The position numbers were made by a program, and so were the translations under genes. A stretch of 64,000 nt of DNA from Gallionella sp. (GTDB lineage: Bacteria; Pseudomonadota; Gammaproteobacteria; Burkholderiales; Gallionellaceae), in contig JAUXOL010000016.1 in the NCBI GenBank assembly GCA_030682375.1, forward strand, positions 268,577 through 332,576, written 5' to 3'. The notes beneath the pieces were generated by a model. It saw nothing but the letters and a program-made list of their open reading frames with translations. It was not told where the DNA came from and did no database searches. Positions within the stretch are counted from its first letter, which is position 1. Each line of letters begins with the position of its first letter. Positions 8,188 through 20,781 of the stretch are shown here, one piece after another.

Positions 8188-10808
8188 GTAATCAAAATAA
8201 AACTACAGAACAACCAACTCTGCCCGCAACACTGGACGACTTTGAAGCTTGGCTTGCGGAGCGTCACAAATGGCTTCAGACCGCCGCAGCTAGACTACTT
8301 TCTGCCGGAATACCCTCTGATGATGAAATTTCTGCTTTAGCGGATTTATGCATTGCTGAATCAACTAAAAACCCAAAAGCAAAGTTTGAGTCAATCCCTA
8401 TAGGGGCCTTCTCGCAATCGACTCCAGGGAAGCCATTAAGAATTGAGAAACTTAACAAAGTCTGTGGTGTAAATGCCATCAAGGACAACGCATCATTAGA
8501 CTTTGGAAGTTCGAATATCTCAGTGATATATGGCACAAATGGCGCTGGTAAGTCTGGCTTTGCGAGACTGTTAAAACATGCTTGTGGAGCTAGACATAAG
8601 TCGGACTTGCATCCCAATGTCTTTGCAGACAAGCCCTCTCTTCCATCTGCCGAGTTTGTTATTTCGAAAGACGGTCAACAGTTACCTTTGCCGTGGAGTT
8701 TAGGCCAAGGGCCTCTAAGCGAGTTGCGACATGTACATATTTTTGACACTTTCACAGCCAATGGTTATGTGAATGGGAAAAACGAATGCACTTATGAACC
8801 TCGTAAATTACGCTTTATCTCGGCACTAATTTCTGTGTGCGACAGGGTGTCGCAGAAGCTTTCCGAAAAAGCGCACGCGCTTGTTAAGGCACTTCCGGCA
8901 ATGCCTACGGAGTTCGCCGGGACTGAGGGAATGGTGTTTTATTCCAAGTTATCCAAGTCAACGACCGAATCGGCCATTTCTTCTGCATGTATTTTAAGTG
9001 ATGATGAAACAAAAGATCGGCTAACTCTGGAAACGACACTCAAGCAAACTGATGTACAGCAGCGGCTCAAGGAATTAGCGGAGGAGCAGAAAAGGGTTGT
9101 CCAGCTTCGACAAGAGATGGACTCTCTTTTCAGCGGACTGTCAGATACAAAATTGACAGCAGTGATTGCAGCGAGGCTAGACGCAGAAGCCAAGCGAAAA
9201 GCCGCAAATGAGGATGCTGCCAAGGTATTTTCTGGTGCACCTCTTAATGGGGTTGGGCAAGAGTCTTGGCGTTTACTGTGGGGACAGGCTCGAGCCTATT
9301 CGGAATCCCTTGCATATCCACAGCAAGCGTTTCCCATTGTGGGAGATGATGCCAAGTGTGTCTTATGTCAGCAATCGCTAGATTCAGATGCAAAAGCAAG
9401 GCTGTTGAGTTTTGAGAATTTTGTTATACAAGGTTTAGAAGCGTCGGCTAGAGAGGCCGAACAGTTGCTAGCCAAGATTCTCTCTAACCTTCCCCGCATT
9501 CCGTCCCAGGAGGATTGGAATCTTAAGGCTGGCTTGCTTAAACTTGATGACAAAATGCGAGACCAATTATTTGGTGAACTACATTCCCGACATAAAGCGT
9601 TTAACGAGGCAAGAGACATGAGCAATGTCGCCTCGCTAAATGTGACACTTGTCAATACTGCATTAAAAACATGGGATGAGAAACTGGCCCAAGAGACAAA
9701 AGGGCTGCAAGAATTACAGACAGCCGGAAAACGTGATGAGCTTGAGAAGCGATTAAAAGCCCTTCGTGCTAAAGAGTGGTTATCTCAACAGCAGGTGGCA
9801 ATCCGTGCCGAAATAGCTCGACTCGTGGAAGTTGCAAAGCTAGAGTCTGCCGTGGCAATGGCAGCCACACGTACCTTGACTGCCAAGAAAAATGACCTTG
9901 CCTTGGTCGAGCTATCCAGTGGTTATAAAACTCGATTTGAGGAAGAACTAAAGAAGCTTGGCGGAATACGCATACCAGTCGAACCTGTGCCGCAAAAAGA
10001 AGGAAAAGGGAAGATAACCTTTGAGTTGCAACTGAAAGATTCAAAACGTAAAACACCAACAAATGTTATTTTGAGCGAAGGCGAAAATAGGATTGTCGCA
10101 TTGGCGGCCTTCCTCGCTGACATGACGGCAGTTGAGCTTCCAACCCCCTTTGTATTTGACGACCCAATTTCTTCTTTAGACCAAGATTTTGAGGAACGAG
10201 TTGTCGATCGTTTGGTAGAGCTGGCGTCTTCTCGTCAAGTAATTGTATTCACTCACAGGCTATCTCTGGTAACGCTACTTGAAGAAGCTGTTGCTCATTT
10301 GAAGAATAATGCAGAAGCAGCCAAAATCTCACCAAAAGTATCTATAAATATTAATGCTATTAGGTCGATGGGCGCATTGAAAGGTCTATCAACTAATGCA
10401 GGAATGCAGGGGAAAGCAAAAAAAGGGCTGGCCATTATTCAAAACAACGAAATTGGCCCTTTACGCAGATTATTCAACGAAGGCAATGCTGATTTTGACG
10501 GGAAAGCAAAACAGCTATGTAGTGAATTCCGCATTCTTATTGAGCATACTGTAGAACAAGTCCTATTAGGTGAGGTCGTGAAGCGATTTAGGCGATCTGT
10601 TCAAACAATGGGGCGTATTTCTGCACTTGCAAAAATCACCCCAAAGGACTGTGAATTTATCGATGGGCTGATGACAAAGTATTCATGTTTTGAGCACTCC
10701 CAGCCTATTGATATAACAGTTAACTTACCCACACCAGATGAGTTGGAAGCTGATGTTAAATCTGTAACAGATTGGATAGCCGAGTTTGAAAAAAGACCAG
10801 TCACCTAG
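8184..10808 (+). CDS. RloC/PrrC-like AAA ATPase, candidate anticodon nuclease
   Basis: This 874-residue protein has an SMC/Rad50-like ATPase split by coiled coil. Walker A is GTNGAGKS (117-124), the ABC signature LSEGE lies at 630-634, Walker B is FVFDDPISSLDQ (656-667) and the switch His is 691. Coiled coils (about 275-350 and 500-575) flank a CVLC pair (C392, C395) that resembles the zinc hook of RloC. The C-terminal part has R783-x3-E787 and H838, reminiscent of the Arg-Glu-His nuclease site of PrrC and RloC, although the spacing to His is longer than I recall for PrrC. Such proteins cleave tRNA when phage damage is sensed. A GTG start follows AGAGGA. The gene is clearly AT-richer than its neighbours, which suggests transfer. 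Nuclease activity is inferred. Confidence 0.75.
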   Translation: MSNQNKTTEQPTLPATLDDFEAWLAERHKWLQTAAARLLSAGIPSDDEISALADLCIAESTKNPKAKFESIPIGAFSQSTPGKPLRIEKLNKVCGVNAIKDNASLDFGSSNISVIYGTNGAGKSGFARLLKHACGARHKSDLHPNVFADKPSLPSAEFVISKDGQQLPLPWSLGQGPLSELRHVHIFDTFTANGYVNGKNECTYEPRKLRFISALISVCDRVSQKLSEKAHALVKALPAMPTEFAGTEGMVFYSKLSKSTTESAISSACILSDDETKDRLTLETTLKQTDVQQRLKELAEEQKRVVQLRQEMDSLFSGLSDTKLTAVIAARLDAEAKRKAANEDAAKVFSGAPLNGVGQESWRLLWGQARAYSESLAYPQQAFPIVGDDAKCVLCQQSLDSDAKARLLSFENFVIQGLEASAREAEQLLAKILSNLPRIPSQEDWNLKAGLLKLDDKMRDQLFGELHSRHKAFNEARDMSNVASLNVTLVNTALKTWDEKLAQETKGLQELQTAGKRDELEKRLKALRAKEWLSQQQVAIRAEIARLVEVAKLESAVAMAATRTLTAKKNDLALVELSSGYKTRFEEELKKLGGIRIPVEPVPQKEGKGKITFELQLKDSKRKTPTNVILSEGENRIVALAAFLADMTAVELPTPFVFDDPISSLDQDFEERVVDRLVELASSRQVIVFTHRLSLVTLLEEAVAHLKNNAEAAKISPKVSININAIRSMGALKGLSTNAGMQGKAKKGLAIIQNNEIGPLRRLFNEGNADFDGKAKQLCSEFRILIEHTVEQVLLGEVVKRFRRSVQTMGRISALAKITPKDCEFIDGLMTKYSCFEHSQPIDITVNLPTPDELEADVKSVTDWIAEFEKRPVT

Positions 10809-10861
10809 CCAACAAATCTGGAGCTAAAAGGGGCAGCTTCGCAACCTCAAAGTAACGGAAC

Positions 10862-10890
10862 AAAAAAGGCGACCATCGGTCGCCTTTTTA
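10862..10890. terminator. Bidirectional rho-independent terminator
   Basis: A 12-bp perfect inverted repeat (10863-10874 with 10878-10889, AAAAAGGCGACC and its complement) with a 3-base loop ends in T runs on both strands. It lies 54 bases after the ATPase stop codon and faces the convergent purL gene. Confidence 0.85.
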
Positions 10891-10920
10891 TTTGCCTTTC
10901 TGACCCGCAAACAGATCACC

Positions 10921-11040
10921 GAAAAACGTAGCGAGGATGACCGTATGCAAGGCGCACGGAGCGCAGAAACCGGAACGTACACAAGGTACGTGAGGATTTC
11001 GAGCACCGCGCAACGCCGCAGACGGTCACCGCAGTAGTTT

Positions 11041-11042
<2 letters not shown>
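10921..11042. repeat. Hairpin repeat family, copy 1
   Basis: A roughly 122-bp imperfect hairpin. Outer arms AAAAACGTAGCG (10922-10933) and CGCAGTAGTTTTT (11030-11042); variable arm GATGACCGT (10936-10944) pairs with ACGGTCACC (11022-11030). The cores are TGCAAGGCGC (10946-10955) and GCAACGCCGCA (11010-11020), and the apical stem is ACGTAC/GTACGT (10975-10991). It lies between convergent genes and its right end overlaps the purL stop codon. Copies 2 and 3 are at 19561 and 36843. Confidence 0.75.
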
Positions 11043-14922
<3,880 letters not shown>

Positions 14923-14992
14923 GGCGTAGACCGTGAAATTAAATTCGGAGCGCGATTATACTATGCCCCTCACCCACAGCACTCGAACAGAA

Positions 14993-15859
14993 ATGAGCAA
15001 ACGCATCCCCACCCTGACCGCCAAGCCGATCATCAAAAGCCAAGTCATCGCCCCCTTCCCGAAACGCCAGCGCGACAGCCACAAGGGAGATTTCGGCACC
15101 GTCGCCGTGATCGGCGGCGCTTCCGGCATGGTCGGCGCACCGCTGATGGCGGGCCGCGCGGCACTCAAGCTGGGTGCGGGCTGCGTGCATGTCGGGCTGC
15201 TGGCGGACAACGCGCCGGCAGTCGATCTGATGCAGCCGGAGCTGATGCTGCACAAGGCCGCCGATGCGCTGCGCCTGCCCGGCGTGACCGTGCTGGCCGT
15301 CGGCTGCGGACTCGGCCGCAGCCTGGCCGCACAGAAGCTGCTGCACGACGCCGTGCACAGCCCCGCCGCGCTGGTGCTGGATGCCGACGCGCTGAACCTG
15401 CTGGCGCAACGCCCCGACCTGGGTACGCTCGTGCGCGCCCGCAAGGCCGCGACCGTGCTGACGCCGCATCCCGGCGAAGCCGCGCGTCTGCTCCACCTCA
15501 AGACCGAAGAAGTGCAGGCAGACCGCGTCGCGGCGGTGCGGCAACTGGCGCAGAAATTCGGCGGCAGCGTGGTGCTGAAGGGCGCGGACAGCCTGTGCGC
15601 GACCAGCGACGGCAAACTCTACGTCAACAAGACCGGCAACCCCGGCATGAGCGCCGCGGGCATGGGCGACGTGCTGACCGGCATGGTCTCGGCTTTCCTC
15701 GCGCAGGGGATGTCGGCGGACGACGCGCTGCTGCTGGCGGTACACCTGCACGGCGCGGCCAGCGACGAACTGGCGAAACAGCAGGCGACGATAGGCATGA
15801 GCGCGACGGAAGTCACCGAGTGGGCACGCTGGTTGCTGAACCAATGGGTAGAAAAATAG
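14993..15859 (+). CDS. nnrD: ADP/ATP-dependent NAD(P)H-hydrate dehydratase
   Basis: The 288-residue protein is a ribokinase-like CARKD domain that repairs hydrated NAD(P)H. It shows HKGDFGTVAVIGGASGMVGA near the N-terminus, LTPHPGEAARLL, VVLKGADSL and the GNPGMSAAGMGDVLTG phosphate-binding motif. The NnrE epimerase domain often fused in front is absent. The frame is open from 14933, but TATACT at 14957-14962 looks like a -10 element just before the ATG at 14963. I therefore take ATG 14993 (MSKRIPTL) as the start; 14963 remains possible. It is divergent from purL. Confidence 0.88.
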   Translation: MSKRIPTLTAKPIIKSQVIAPFPKRQRDSHKGDFGTVAVIGGASGMVGAPLMAGRAALKLGAGCVHVGLLADNAPAVDLMQPELMLHKAADALRLPGVTVLAVGCGLGRSLAAQKLLHDAVHSPAALVLDADALNLLAQRPDLGTLVRARKAATVLTPHPGEAARLLHLKTEEVQADRVAAVRQLAQKFGGSVVLKGADSLCATSDGKLYVNKTGNPGMSAAGMGDVLTGMVSAFLAQGMSADDALLLAVHLHGAASDELAKQQATIGMSATEVTEWARWLLNQWVEK

Positions 15860-15866
15860 AAAAACA

Positions 15867-15961
15867 TCGCGTGCAGGACACGCTCCTACAAACGGAGGTG
15901 GCATGGAAACGATACGCGCACAACCACCGGTTCCACCTGTAGGAGCGTGCCCTGCACGCGA
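15867..15961. repeat. REP pair, left of the RAYT gene
   Basis: Two 24-base REP units face each other: 15867-15890 (minus orientation) and 15938-15961 (plus orientation). Each begins with the GTAG tetranucleotide typical of REPs (GTAGGAGCGTGCCCTGC...) and contains its own GCGTGC/GCACGC hairpin. They differ at one position. The right-hand unit lies inside the 5' end of the transposase frame. Confidence 0.9.
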
Positions 15962-16418
15962 AGACCATCAAGGACATCGCGCCTTGCGCAAAGGCCGCGC
16001 CTCCGTCCCAAACGGCGTTTATCTCGTTACGACAACCACTCTTGAACGCAGAAAGCTGTTCACCGATTTCGCCGTGGGCTGTGCGGCCGCCAGATGCTTC
16101 GAGGATGCCGATCTTCTGGAAGATGCCAGAATGCTGGCCTGGGTTCTGATGCCGGATCACGCGCACTGGCTATTGCAATTGGGCGAACGCGATCCGCTGA
16201 AACGCATCGTCAACCGTTTGAAGTCGGCCAGCGCAAGGCATGCAAACCGCGTCCGTGGCGCATCCGGTGCAATCTGGGCGAAGGCGTTTCACGATCACGG
16301 TTTGCGCGGCGAAGAAGACCTGCGGGACACGGCCCGCTATGTGGTCTCCAATCCCTTGCGGGCCGGGATGGTTAACCGCATTGGAGATTATCCGTTCTGG
16401 AATGCGGTCTGGTTGTAA
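15903..16418 (+). CDS. REP-associated tyrosine transposase (RAYT, Y1_Tnp family)
   Basis: The 171-residue protein is an IS200-like Y1 nuclease. It has GVYLVTTTTLERRKLF, the HUH motif in LMPDHAHWLLQL, and the catalytic Tyr region DTARYVVSNPLRAGMV. RAYTs cut and join single-stranded REP DNA and are usually single-copy and domesticated. REP pairs flank it on both sides, so gene and substrate sit together as a REPtron. The only upstream ATG is 15903, which makes a REP encode residues 12-20. Conserved sequence starts near residue 28, so a TTG at 15984 may be the true start. The HUH and Tyr motifs look intact. Confidence 0.88.
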   Translation: METIRAQPPVPPVGACPAREDHQGHRALRKGRASVPNGVYLVTTTTLERRKLFTDFAVGCAAARCFEDADLLEDARMLAWVLMPDHAHWLLQLGERDPLKRIVNRLKSASARHANRVRGASGAIWAKAFHDHGLRGEEDLRDTARYVVSNPLRAGMVNRIGDYPFWNAVWL

Positions 16419-16431
16419 TGACGACTTCTGG

Positions 16432-16493
16432 TCGCGTGCAGGGCACGCTCCTACGAGAGAACGTTTCATTGTAGGAGCGTGCCCTGCACGCGA
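16432..16493. repeat. REP pair, right of the RAYT gene
   Basis: Two REP units of the same family as at 15867: 16432-16455 (minus orientation) and 16470-16493 (plus orientation), separated by 14 bases. The plus unit is identical to the one at 15938-15961. The pair can also form one long hairpin, and it lies between the RAYT stop and the queG stop. Confidence 0.9.
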
Positions 16494-16518
16494 TTCGGCA
16501 AATCCGTACCTTTCGGTT

Positions 16519-17634
16519 TCACTTCATCGAAACACGGTCAGCGCACAACAAATGCATATCGCGCGCGCCCTGCCGCTCCAGCGCCCACGCAACATGCTCG
16601 CGCACCAGCTCCGAAGGATGATCCGCCCGCGTCCGTAGCGCAGCGACGATGGCCTCGCTCTTGGGCGCATTGCCGAGTGCAACGGCGATGTTGCGCAGCC
16701 ATTGCTCGTGGCCGATGCGGTAGATGGGGCTGCCGGCCAGCCTGTCCTTGAACATTCCCTCTTCCCACGCGAACAGTTCGACCAGCGACACGTCGTCCAG
16801 CCTGTGCCGCACGGCGAAGTCGGGCTCGAGGGTGACTTGCGCGAAACGATTCCACGGACAAACGAGCTGGCAGTCGTCGCAGCCGTAGATGCGATTGCCT
16901 ATCAGCGGGCGCAGCTCCTCGGGGATGCTGCCCTTGAGTTCAATGGTGAGGTAGGAGATGCAGCGCCGCGCATCGACCTTGTAGGGTGCGACGATGGCCT
17001 GCGTCGGGCAGATGTCCATGCAGCGCGTGCAGCGGCCGCAATGCTCGGCCTGCGGCGCGTCCACCGGCAGCGGCAGGTTGACGTAGATCTCGCCGAGGAA
17101 GAAGCGCGAGCCCTGTTCGCGCGTCAGCAGCAGCGTGTGCTTGCCGCGCCAGCCTATGCCCGCCTTGCTCGCCAGTTCGACCTCCATCACCGGCGCGCTG
17201 TCGGTGAACACGCGGCCCTCGAACTCCGGTGCGGCGGCGCGTATCTTCTCCGCCAGCTTCGCCAGCCGGTTGCGCAAAACCTTGTGGTAGTCGCGCCCCA
17301 GCGCATAGCGCGAGATGAAGGCGCGACTGCTGTCTTGCAGCACCTGCCACGAGTCGCGCGCATCGGGCGGCAGGTTATCCATCCGCAGCGAGATCACGCG
17401 CAGCGTGCCGGGCAGCAGTTCCGCCGGGCGGCTGCGTTTGGTGCCGTGACTTGCCATATAATCCATCCCGCCGTGCATGCCCTGCGCCAGCCATTCCTGC
17501 AGACCGCGTTCAGCCGACGACAAATCGGTGTCGCTTATGCCGACGGACTGGAAGCCCAATTCGAGCGCCCAGGCGCGGATGCTGGCCGCCAGCGCGGCGT
17601 AATCGACAGATAAAGGATATTCGTTTTGTTGCAT
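16519..17634 (-). CDS. queG: Epoxyqueuosine reductase
   Basis: The 371-residue cytosolic enzyme reduces epoxyqueuosine to queuosine in tRNA, the last step of Q synthesis, using cobalamin and two 4Fe-4S clusters. Visible are the family start (SIRAWALELGFQSVGISDTD), the catalytic-domain stretch GRVFTDSAPVMEVELA, and the ferredoxin motifs CGRCTRCMDICPTQAI and YGCDDCQLVCPWN. A C-terminal HEAT-like region follows (ALRTRADHPSELVREHVAWAL). Start 17634 (MQQNEYPLS) is preferred to the in-frame codon at 17679. It is divergent from tsaE. Confidence 0.95.
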   Translation of the reverse strand: MQQNEYPLSVDYAALAASIRAWALELGFQSVGISDTDLSSAERGLQEWLAQGMHGGMDYMASHGTKRSRPAELLPGTLRVISLRMDNLPPDARDSWQVLQDSSRAFISRYALGRDYHKVLRNRLAKLAEKIRAAAPEFEGRVFTDSAPVMEVELASKAGIGWRGKHTLLLTREQGSRFFLGEIYVNLPLPVDAPQAEHCGRCTRCMDICPTQAIVAPYKVDARRCISYLTIELKGSIPEELRPLIGNRIYGCDDCQLVCPWNRFAQVTLEPDFAVRHRLDDVSLVELFAWEEGMFKDRLAGSPIYRIGHEQWLRNIAVALGNAPKSEAIVAALRTRADHPSELVREHVAWALERQGARDMHLLCADRVSMK

Positions 17635-17702
17635 GCCTCCGATGATAGCCGAATCCAGATGCGGGCAATGACCAGGCACCGCCCATGACGATGGAGAACG
17701 CC

Positions 17703-18215
17703 ATGCCCGCCCCTCTCCCTAACCCTCTCCCGCAAGCGGGAGAGGGGACGAACGACCGCTACGCGAACCTTTCATTCTTCCTCGCCGACGAGAGCGCGAC
17801 GCAAGCGCTCGCGCAGCGTCTGGCCGCGCGGCTGACGCCCGGGCTGGTGATCTATCTGCACGGCGATCTGGGCGCAGGCAAGACCACGCTGGTGCGCGGC
17901 GTGCTGAACGCGCTGGGATATACCGGGCGCGTGAAGAGCCCGACCTACACGCTGCTCGAACCCTATAGCGCCGGAGGACTGGAGCTGCGCCACTTCGACC
18001 TGTACCGGCTGAACGACCAAGAGGAATGGGAGTCGGCCGGATTCCGCGACGAATTCGACGGACATAACGTTTTCTTCATCGAATGGCCTGAAAAGGCTCA
18101 AGATTTACTCCCGGTTGCCGATATGGAAATCCAACTGGAGATGGCCGGCGAAGGACGCAAAGCCATCCTCCTTGCGAACACAAAAACAGGACGCGAATGT
18201 CTAGAGCGCTTGTAA
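17703..18215 (+). CDS. tsaE: tRNA threonylcarbamoyladenosine biosynthesis ATPase TsaE
   Basis: The 170-residue protein has the P-loop HGDLGAGKTTLVRGVL, then RVKSPTYTLLEPY and HFDLYRLNDQEEWE, the TsaE signature. It works with TsaB and TsaD to make t6A37 of ANN-decoding tRNAs. The start is ATG 17703, six bases after GGAG. The first 16 or so residues (MPAPLPNPLPQAGEG...) come from a dispersed palindromic repeat (17723-17746), so the normal N-terminus begins near TNDRYANLSFFLADE. The stop lies 19 bases inside amiC, which suggests coupled translation of the two genes. Confidence 0.92.
   Translation: MPAPLPNPLPQAGEGTNDRYANLSFFLADESATQALAQRLAARLTPGLVIYLHGDLGAGKTTLVRGVLNALGYTGRVKSPTYTLLEPYSAGGLELRHFDLYRLNDQEEWESAGFRDEFDGHNVFFIEWPEKAQDLLPVADMEIQLEMAGEGRKAILLANTKTGRECLERL
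17723..17746. repeat. Dispersed CCCTCTCCCGC palindrome inside tsaE
   Basis: Perfect 11-bp inverted repeat (17723-17733 and 17736-17746) with a 2-base loop. Its translation LPNPLPQAGEG is a familiar signature of a dispersed proteobacterial intergenic repeat. Here it is read as the N-terminus of TsaE. Confidence 0.75.
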
Positions 18216-19543
18216 TCCTCATCGCACTCCTCACCTGCCTGCCGCAGGCGCATGCCGCCGTCGGCGTCGATTCCGCACGCGTCTGGCCGGCGCAGGACTA
18301 CACCCGATTGACGCTGGAATCGAAGCAGCCTATCCGCCACACGATGTTCTCGGTGAAGAACCCGGATCGTCTGGTAATCGACCTCGAGGACATCGAGATC
18401 GGTGCCGAACTCAACGGCCTGACCAAGCTCGTCGGCAGCGACGACCCCTACGTGAAGAGCGTGCGCGTCGGCCGCTTCAAGCCCGGCGTGGTGCGGCTGG
18501 TGCTCGACCTCAAGACCGAGGTCAAGCCGCAGCTGTTCGACCTGAAGCCGGTCAAGGATTACGGCCATCGCTTGGTGCTGGACGTGTATCCGGCCCACCC
18601 CGCCGACCCGCTGATGGCGCTGCTGGATCAGCCCAAGCCTGCCGTAACGGCGAATGCACCCATCGCCGCCGAGCCGGAAAAGATGGTCGCGCCCGAAAAG
18701 GGCATCGCCCCCGAGAAGATCATCGCATCGGAAAAGGCGATCATTGAAGAAAGGCTCAAACTCGAACCGGCACCCGGCATCGCAAAGAACGACAAGCCAG
18801 CCCCGTCCATCCCCGAGATGCGCGCGCGCACGCTAGTGATCGCGCTCGATGCGGGACACGGCGGCGAAGACCCCGGCGCGGTCGGCAAGAACGGTTCGTA
18901 CGAGAAAAACATCACGCTGGCCATCGCCCGCAGGCTCAAGACAATGATGGCAGAGATGCCCAACATGCGCGGCGTGCTGATACGCGACGGCGACTACTTC
19001 ATCCCGCTGGGCGGCCGCATCGCCAAGGCGCGCAAGGTGAACGCCGACCTATTCATCTCCATCCACGCAGACGCCTTCATCAAGCCGACCGCGCGGGGCT
19101 CCTCGGTGTTCGCGCTGTCCGAACACGGCGCGACCAGTACCGCGGCGCGCTGGCTGGCGAAGAAGGAAAACGAGGCCGACCTGATCGGCGGCGTGAACAT
19201 CGCGGTGAAAGACCCGTATCTGGCACGCACGCTGCTCGACCTGTCGCAGACCGCAACGATCAACGACAGCATGAAGCTGGCCAAGCATGTGCTGGGAGAA
19301 CTGGGCGACATCAACGACCTGCATCGCGGCCACGTCGAACAGGCCGGTTTCGCGGTGCTGAAGTCGCCCGACATCCCGTCCATCCTGGTCGAGACCGCCT
19401 TCATCAGCAACCCGGACGAAGAGCAACGCCTGAACGACGAGGACTACCAGAACAAACTCGCCGGGGCGATCCTGAACGGCATCAACCGCTACTTCGCGCA
19501 GAACCCGGCGTTGTCGCGACAGAAGTTCGCACAAGCCGAATAA
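18197..19543 (+). CDS. amiC: N-acetylmuramoyl-L-alanine amidase with AMIN domain
   Basis: The 448-residue periplasmic enzyme cuts the amide bond between MurNAc and the stem peptide during cell separation. A signal peptide (MSRALVILIALLTCLPQAHA), an AMIN septal-targeting domain (about 22-125), a Pro/Ala/Lys-rich linker (about 140-210) and an Amidase_3 domain (about 212-440) are seen. Zinc ligands appear in ALDAGHGGEDPGA, the Glu of SYEKN and SIHADAF, with the catalytic Glu in LVETAFISNP. It overlaps tsaE by 19 bases. AmiB or AmiC as the name is uncertain; the domain layout fits both. Confidence 0.93.
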   Translation: MSRALVILIALLTCLPQAHAAVGVDSARVWPAQDYTRLTLESKQPIRHTMFSVKNPDRLVIDLEDIEIGAELNGLTKLVGSDDPYVKSVRVGRFKPGVVRLVLDLKTEVKPQLFDLKPVKDYGHRLVLDVYPAHPADPLMALLDQPKPAVTANAPIAAEPEKMVAPEKGIAPEKIIASEKAIIEERLKLEPAPGIAKNDKPAPSIPEMRARTLVIALDAGHGGEDPGAVGKNGSYEKNITLAIARRLKTMMAEMPNMRGVLIRDGDYFIPLGGRIAKARKVNADLFISIHADAFIKPTARGSSVFALSEHGATSTAARWLAKKENEADLIGGVNIAVKDPYLARTLLDLSQTATINDSMKLAKHVLGELGDINDLHRGHVEQAGFAVLKSPDIPSILVETAFISNPDEEQRLNDEDYQNKLAGAILNGINRYFAQNPALSRQKFAQAE

Positions 19544-19560
19544 AACAACTCCTCCTAAAA

Positions 19561-19821
19561 GGACACCTTGAGAAACCGTAGCGAGCGGTTCGAGTGCAAG
19601 GCGCACGGAGCTTTGCATGGCCAATCGATTAAGCTGGCAAACAACGCCAGCCAAGTCGCTGGTCAGCGCAGAAACCGGAATGTACTTACAGTCTGCCGCT
19701 ACGCGGCCCCGGATTTCGAAAACGAAGTTTCGGTGTAGGCTCATGCGCAAAGCGCGTGATGCCGGAACCAGTACCGCGCAACGCCGCAATCGAGCCGCGC
19801 AGTAGGTTTATCGAGGTGTCC
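19561..19821. repeat. Hairpin repeat family, copy 2
   Basis: A 261-bp element closed by 17-base arms (19561-19577 and 19805-19821, 15 of 17 complementary). Inside, variable arm GCGGTTCGA (19585-19593) pairs with TCGAGCCGC (19790-19798). The cores TGCAAGGCGC (19595-19604) and GCAACGCCGCA (19778-19788) follow. The middle is longer than in copy 1 and contains further small hairpins. It lies between the convergent genes amiC and cysM and ends exactly one base before the cysM stop codon. Confidence 0.75.
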
Positions 19822-20709
19822 CTAGGCGGGGAATACACCGGTGGATAGATACCGATCCCCGCGATCGCAAACGATGGATACGATCACCGCGTTCTCGACC
19901 TGCTGCGACAACCGTAGCGCGACAGACATCGCGCCGCCGGACGAGATGCCGCAAAAGATGCCTTCCTCGCGCGCCAGTCGCCGCGTCATTTCCTCCGCAT
20001 CCAGCTGGTTGACGTATTCCAGCGCATCGACGTTCTTCGGGCTGTATATCTTCGGCAGGTAGGCCTCCGGCCACTTGCGTATGCCAGGTATCTGCGCGCC
20101 CTCTTCCGGCTGCACGCCGACGATACGGATGTCCGGATTCTGTTCCTTGAAGAATCGCGCGCAGCCCATCAGCGTGCCGGTGGTGCCCATGCTGCCGACG
20201 AAGTGGGTGATCTTGCCTTGGGTGTCGCGCCAGATTTCGGGCGCGGTGCCTTCGTAATGCGCAAGCGGATTGTCCGGGTTGCCGAACTGGTCGAGGATGA
20301 TGCCGCGTCCCGCAGCGCGCAACTGCTCAGCGGTGTCGCGCGCCAGTTCCATGCTGCCTTCCTTGCTCGTCAGCACCAGTTCCGCGCCGAACGCGCGCAT
20401 GGTCTGGCGGCGCTCGACGCTCTGGTTCTCGGGCATCACCAATATCATCTTGTAGCCGCGCATCGCCGCCGCCATCGCCAGCGCGATGCCGGTGTTGCCG
20501 GAAGTCGCTTCGATCAGCGTGTCGCCAGGCTTGATGTCGCCGCGCGCCTCGGCATGTTTGATCATCGACAACGCGGGTCTGTCCTTCACCGAACCGGCAG
20601 GATTGTTGCCTTCGAGCTTGGCGAGGATGACGTTGGATGTGTCGCCGGGGATGCGCTTCAGCCGCACCAGCGGCGTGTTGCCGACGAAGTCTTCGATAGT
20701 GGGATACAT
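19822..20709 (-). CDS. cysM: Cysteine synthase B
   Basis: The 295-residue PLP enzyme makes cysteine from O-acetylserine and sulfide (or S-sulfocysteine from thiosulfate for the CysM type). The PLP lysine is K42 in [23 protein letters not shown] is the substrate loop and GSMGTTGTLMG binds the PLP phosphate. The short length and the IEDFVGNTPLVRL start match CysM. Start 20709 is preferred over upstream codons. This is the usual end gene of the betaproteobacterial rpsA-lapAB-hld cluster, although here cysK and hldD precede it. Confidence 0.92.
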   Translation of the reverse strand: MYPTIEDFVGNTPLVRLKRIPGDTSNVILAKLEGNNPAGSVKDRPALSMIKHAEARGDIKPGDTLIEATSGNTGIALAMAAAMRGYKMILVMPENQSVERRQTMRAFGAELVLTSKEGSMELARDTAEQLRAAGRGIILDQFGNPDNPLAHYEGTAPEIWRDTQGKITHFVGSMGTTGTLMGCARFFKEQNPDIRIVGVQPEEGAQIPGIRKWPEAYLPKIYSPKNVDALEYVNQLDAEEMTRRLAREEGIFCGISSGGAMSVALRLSQQVENAVIVSIVCDRGDRYLSTGVFPA

Positions 20710-20781
20710 CGTATGGCCTTGATGATCTGGGATAGCAGCATGATAACCGCCCAAGCACATCCCTACGATCCCCTCCTGCGG

